A DNA stretch of 9,441 nt, taken from the NCBI GenBank assembly GCA_013698525.1, contig JACCSM010000532.1, positions 1 to 9,441 of the forward strand. The letters are read 5' to 3'. This DNA is from Rubrobacteraceae bacterium. Its GTDB lineage: Bacteria; Actinomycetota; Rubrobacteria; Rubrobacterales; Rubrobacteraceae. Shown here one piece after another: positions 7,653-9,441 of this stretch (position 1 is its first letter; every line of letters starts with the position of its first letter). The notes beneath the pieces are model-generated. The model was given only the letters and a program-made list of their open reading frames with translations, did not search any database and was not told where the DNA came from. The translations under genes were made by a program, and so were the position numbers.

Positions 7653-8585
7653 CTACCCGAATATAGCCAGCGGTAGGTAGGAGGAGACGATCCAGTTCGG
7701 TTGGTCCACGATCTCGGAGATCTTGAGGTCTACCACGAGGCTCGCTAGCACGTAAGCCTCGACGGGCTCGAGCCCGTAAGTCGTGCTTATATGCTCGACC
7801 ATCGCTCTCAAGGAGTCCTTCGCGGCCTGCATGAGGTCCCCGTTCACGCCCATCGTGGCGTACCAGCCCGCCGCCTCGACTAGCGGTGTAAGCGGTCCTG
7901 GGGTCTGGAACTGCGGCGCCGGGATGCTCCGGCCTTTGATCAGGTCGAAGCGTAACGTAGCGTACACGGGGCTCTCGATGCCCGTTACGCAGACCTCGCC
8001 GTCGCCCTGGGCTGCGTGGGCGTCGCCGCAGGAGAAGAGCGCGCCCGCGTGCTGCACAGGCAGGTATAGGACGGAACCCTTGGTGATGTGGCGGGTGTCC
8101 ATGTTGCCGCCGAAAGGTCCCGGCGGCATGATGACGGGCTTCTCGGGACCGGACGGACTCACGCCCATAGTCCCGAAGAAAGGCTCTATGGGGATGACGA
8201 TGTCGTCCTTGAATAGCGTGTAATCGCCGTTGGTGAGGTCGAAGATCTTGAGGTAGGCCTCAGGGAAATCCTCGGGTAGCAACCCGAAGCCGGGTATGAC
8301 GGCGGACCAGCCCCAGCCTTCGGTGTGGATGTCAAGGACCTCGACCGTCAGTACGTCTCCCGGCTCTGCGCCCATCATCGCGACGGGACCGGCGAGCGGG
8401 TAGAGGCGGTCCCAGTCGAGTCCATCGAGGGCGCCCACGTCGGAGTCTGGCCCTATCTGTCCGTCCGAGACCTCGCGGGTGCGGTAGACGACCGTGTCGC
8501 CAGGCTCGACCGTGAGCACCGGCTCCTGCTCGTTGTCCCAGACGTAGTGGATCGGATCTTCTGGAAAGTAGTGTGTCTTCGCCAT
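7653..8585 (-). CDS. Acetamidase/formamidase family amidohydrolase
   Basis: A 310-residue FmdA/AmdA-family protein, enzymes that hydrolyse short aliphatic amides (formamide, acetamide) to ammonia and the carboxylate in the cytosol. Family features in order: PLAGPV (63-68), GDVLTVEVLDI (76-86), PGFGLL (98-103), PFFGTMGV (136-143), PPGPFGGNMD (154-163), the conserved GDAHAAQGDGE (187-197), and C-terminal DLKISEIVDQPN (286-297). Length is normal for the family. ATG at 8585 is chosen for the consensus AGGAGG (8599-8594) 8 nt upstream; an in-frame ATG at 8609 lacks a properly spaced site. The exact substrate cannot be read from sequence. No amide or urea transporter or nitrogen regulator lies beside it. 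The sensor-type gene follows 148 nt downstream on the same strand but seems to have its own promoter. Confidence 0.92.
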   Translation of the reverse strand: MAKTHYFPEDPIHYVWDNEQEPVLTVEPGDTVVYRTREVSDGQIGPDSDVGALDGLDWDRLYPLAGPVAMMGAEPGDVLTVEVLDIHTEGWGWSAVIPGFGLLPEDFPEAYLKIFDLTNGDYTLFKDDIVIPIEPFFGTMGVSPSGPEKPVIMPPGPFGGNMDTRHITKGSVLYLPVQHAGALFSCGDAHAAQGDGEVCVTGIESPVYATLRFDLIKGRSIPAPQFQTPGPLTPLVEAAGWYATMGVNGDLMQAAKDSLRAMVEHISTTYGLEPVEAYVLASLVVDLKISEIVDQPNWIVSSYLPLAIFG

Positions 8586-8615
8586 GCTGCGAACCTCCTG
8601 GTCGTCCATTCCCTC

Positions 8616-8621
8616 ATGATA
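8616..8621 (-). promoter_or_regulatory. Candidate -10 box for the acetamidase gene
   Basis: TATCAT on the minus strand matches five of six -10 bases and lies 30 nt before ATG 8585, just upstream of the AGGAGG site. No clear -35 at 16-18 nt. Confidence 0.35.
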
Positions 8622-8667
8622 CTTTCTCAGTTTGCGGCATCCCTTTCCAGTGTGGCGGCTTTGGTCC

Positions 8668-8962
8668 GTGACGCGCTCTGTTCTCCGTGAGTCGCGACAT
8701 CACCGGGCCCTCGACTACGTCCTGATGCTCCTTCGCTACGACCGCCCCAGTTTCGACGACCTTCCAATAGAAGAAAGTGCGAGCCTCGCGGCGGGTGCCT
8801 GAGCCTACATGAACGAGTTTCTGGAAGCTCAAACGCCAGGCGGAGTTCGAAGCCGAGGCCCTCGACGTCCCATACGATGAGGTCCTTCGGAGTCTGCAGG
8901 AAGAGTCACGACAGAGCAGCCAAGAGAGTGATCACAGGATACAAGTGGAAGCAGCGTTCTAG
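8668..8962 (+). pseudogene. Possible decayed gene, broken by stops and a frameshift
   Basis: From GTG 8668 one frame reads 44 codons of protein-like sequence (…ALDYVLMLLRYDRPSFDDLP…) to TGA at 8800-8802. It resumes after the stop as AYMNEFLEA to about 8829. At that point the coding-like character passes to the next frame (LKRQAEFEAEALDVPYDEV…, Glu/Gln-rich) as far as TAG 8960-8962; beyond it the same frame goes on with FSTRKADLYRYASRTL. Pieces joined across one stop, one frameshift and a second stop would form one roughly 115-residue helical, acidic protein. No family is recognised. Chance frames in GC-rich DNA could look similar, so this is tentative. Confidence 0.27.
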
Positions 8963-9114
8963 AACGATTTCTCCACCCGCAAGGCCGATCTCTACCGGTA
9001 CGCAAGCAGGACTCTACAAGTAGGATGCCGTGCCTTCTGTGTCGGGGGCCTTCTCATACATTGTACTTTCGCTTTAAGAGGATTCTCGGAAGTGCGCGCC
9101 TGCGACGCCCCGTC

Positions 9115-9432
9115 TCAGCTGCCTGCCGAAGGGCTTTGCCCACCCCCTACGGCCCGCTCCCCTTCGGCCGTTATGACCAAGAAGCCGCTCGAGCCCGCTT
9201 CCGCCGAGGCGTACCCCGCCTCCACCAGCTCGGCGGCCAGCCTCTCGCTCAAGGCCTTCTCGTCAGGGTCCCTCTCCGGGTCCAGGCCCGCCCCCTGGGC
9301 GACCTCCGAGACCATCGCCGGCTTCCCTTCGTCAGCCCCGCCGCTCAGCTCGCTCAGCGCTCGTAGGAAACGCTTGCGCAGCCGTTCCAACATTTCCGGG
9401 GACTCGCTCGCCAAAACCCTCACCTCCCGCAC
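9115..9432 (-). CDS. Small protein, possibly winged-helix; start uncertain
   Basis: The frame gives 105 residues from GTG 9432 and remains open to the window edge, so the true start may lie outside. Residues 12-30 (PEMLERLRKRFLRALSELS) look like a first helix. The stretch MVSEVAQGAGLDPERD reads like a helix-turn-helix, and LAAELVEAGYASAEAGSSGFLVITAEGERAV like the recognition helix followed by a wing hairpin. That pattern fits small winged-helix proteins, but this is inference from sequence character with no diagnostic motif. Codons are strongly GC-biased and coding-like. GTG 9423 and the ATG of MLERL (9393) are alternative starts, neither with a good Shine-Dalgarno. The C-terminal tail (GGGQSPSAGS) is low complexity and overlaps a long inverted repeat. 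Confidence 0.55.
   Translation of the reverse strand: MREVRVLASESPEMLERLRKRFLRALSELSGGADEGKPAMVSEVAQGAGLDPERDPDEKALSERLAAELVEAGYASAEAGSSGFLVITAEGERAVGGGQSPSAGS
9125..9168 (-). terminator. Inverted repeat over the 3' end of the last gene
   Basis: Perfect 9-bp arms GCCGAAGGG (9125-9133) and CCCTTCGGC (9160-9168) with a 26-nt loop lie at the end of the coding sequence, 8 nt before the stop codon on the minus strand. There is no T-run after it. It may be a weak or factor-assisted terminator, or simply symmetric low-complexity coding DNA. Confidence 0.3.
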
Positions 9433-9441
9433 TCGCTTGTC

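Larger units (their letters stand above)
8586..9114. other. Gene-poor stretch with decayed coding traces
   Basis: These 529 nt hold no intact gene. The left end carries the acetamidase control region (-10-like box at 8621-8616). The middle has plus-strand frames broken by stops and a frame change (see the possible pseudogene). The part from about 9020 to 9114 shows nothing recognisable. The GCTGANNN repeats of the left half of the window are absent here. Confidence 0.5.

Noticed and set aside
8614..8832. Minus-strand 72-codon frame upstream of the acetamidase
   Set aside because: It needs a TTG start without a Shine-Dalgarno, has no recognisable product, and runs into the acetamidase -10 region.

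Overview
The window suggests a high-GC actinobacterium, most likely of the Rubrobacter lineage. This is inferred from strong GC bias at third codon positions, frequent GTG starts, heavy AGG use for arginine, and a gene mix of class E-like sortase, eukaryote-type class I aldolase, DUF255 protein and a stand-alone sensor membrane protein. No rRNA, tRNA, CRISPR array or insertion sequence was seen, so the assignment rests on protein and codon character only.

Left part (1-2249). A minus-strand, NDP-forming acyl-CoA synthetase-type gene runs off the left edge, cut within the codon where the family's phospho-histidine is expected. A structured intergenic region follows. Then comes a plus-strand unit: a candidate promoter with an overlapping inverted repeat, a possible 68-residue ORF, and a membrane-anchored sortase with a long proline-rich stalk.

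Middle (2250-6082). The sortase converges on a minus-strand class I fructose-bisphosphate aldolase. The 225 bp between them is crowded with palindromes and short tandem repeats. Upstream of the aldolase, on the same strand, is a 47-residue highly charged ORF with a strong Shine-Dalgarno. Divergent from it is a large plus-strand DUF255/YyaL (SPATA20-type) thioredoxin-like protein.

Right part (6083-9441). Two minus-strand genes follow: a multi-TM ComP-like sensor protein without a kinase domain, and an acetamidase/formamidase. A ~530 bp stretch has no intact gene but shows traces of a decayed plus-strand reading frame. The window ends in a small minus-strand ORF that may be a winged-helix protein and may begin outside the window.

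The most distinctive feature is a dispersed repeat family built from 8-bp units GCTGANNN. It occurs only in the intergenic spaces of the left half, at five places. Between sortase and aldolase it is combined with GC-rich hairpins in an inverted pair. Because the unit is 8 bp and contains TGA, three successive units put a stop codon in all three frames of the strand. The genes otherwise look like independent metabolic and envelope functions, not one pathway; no defence or secondary-metabolite system is evident.
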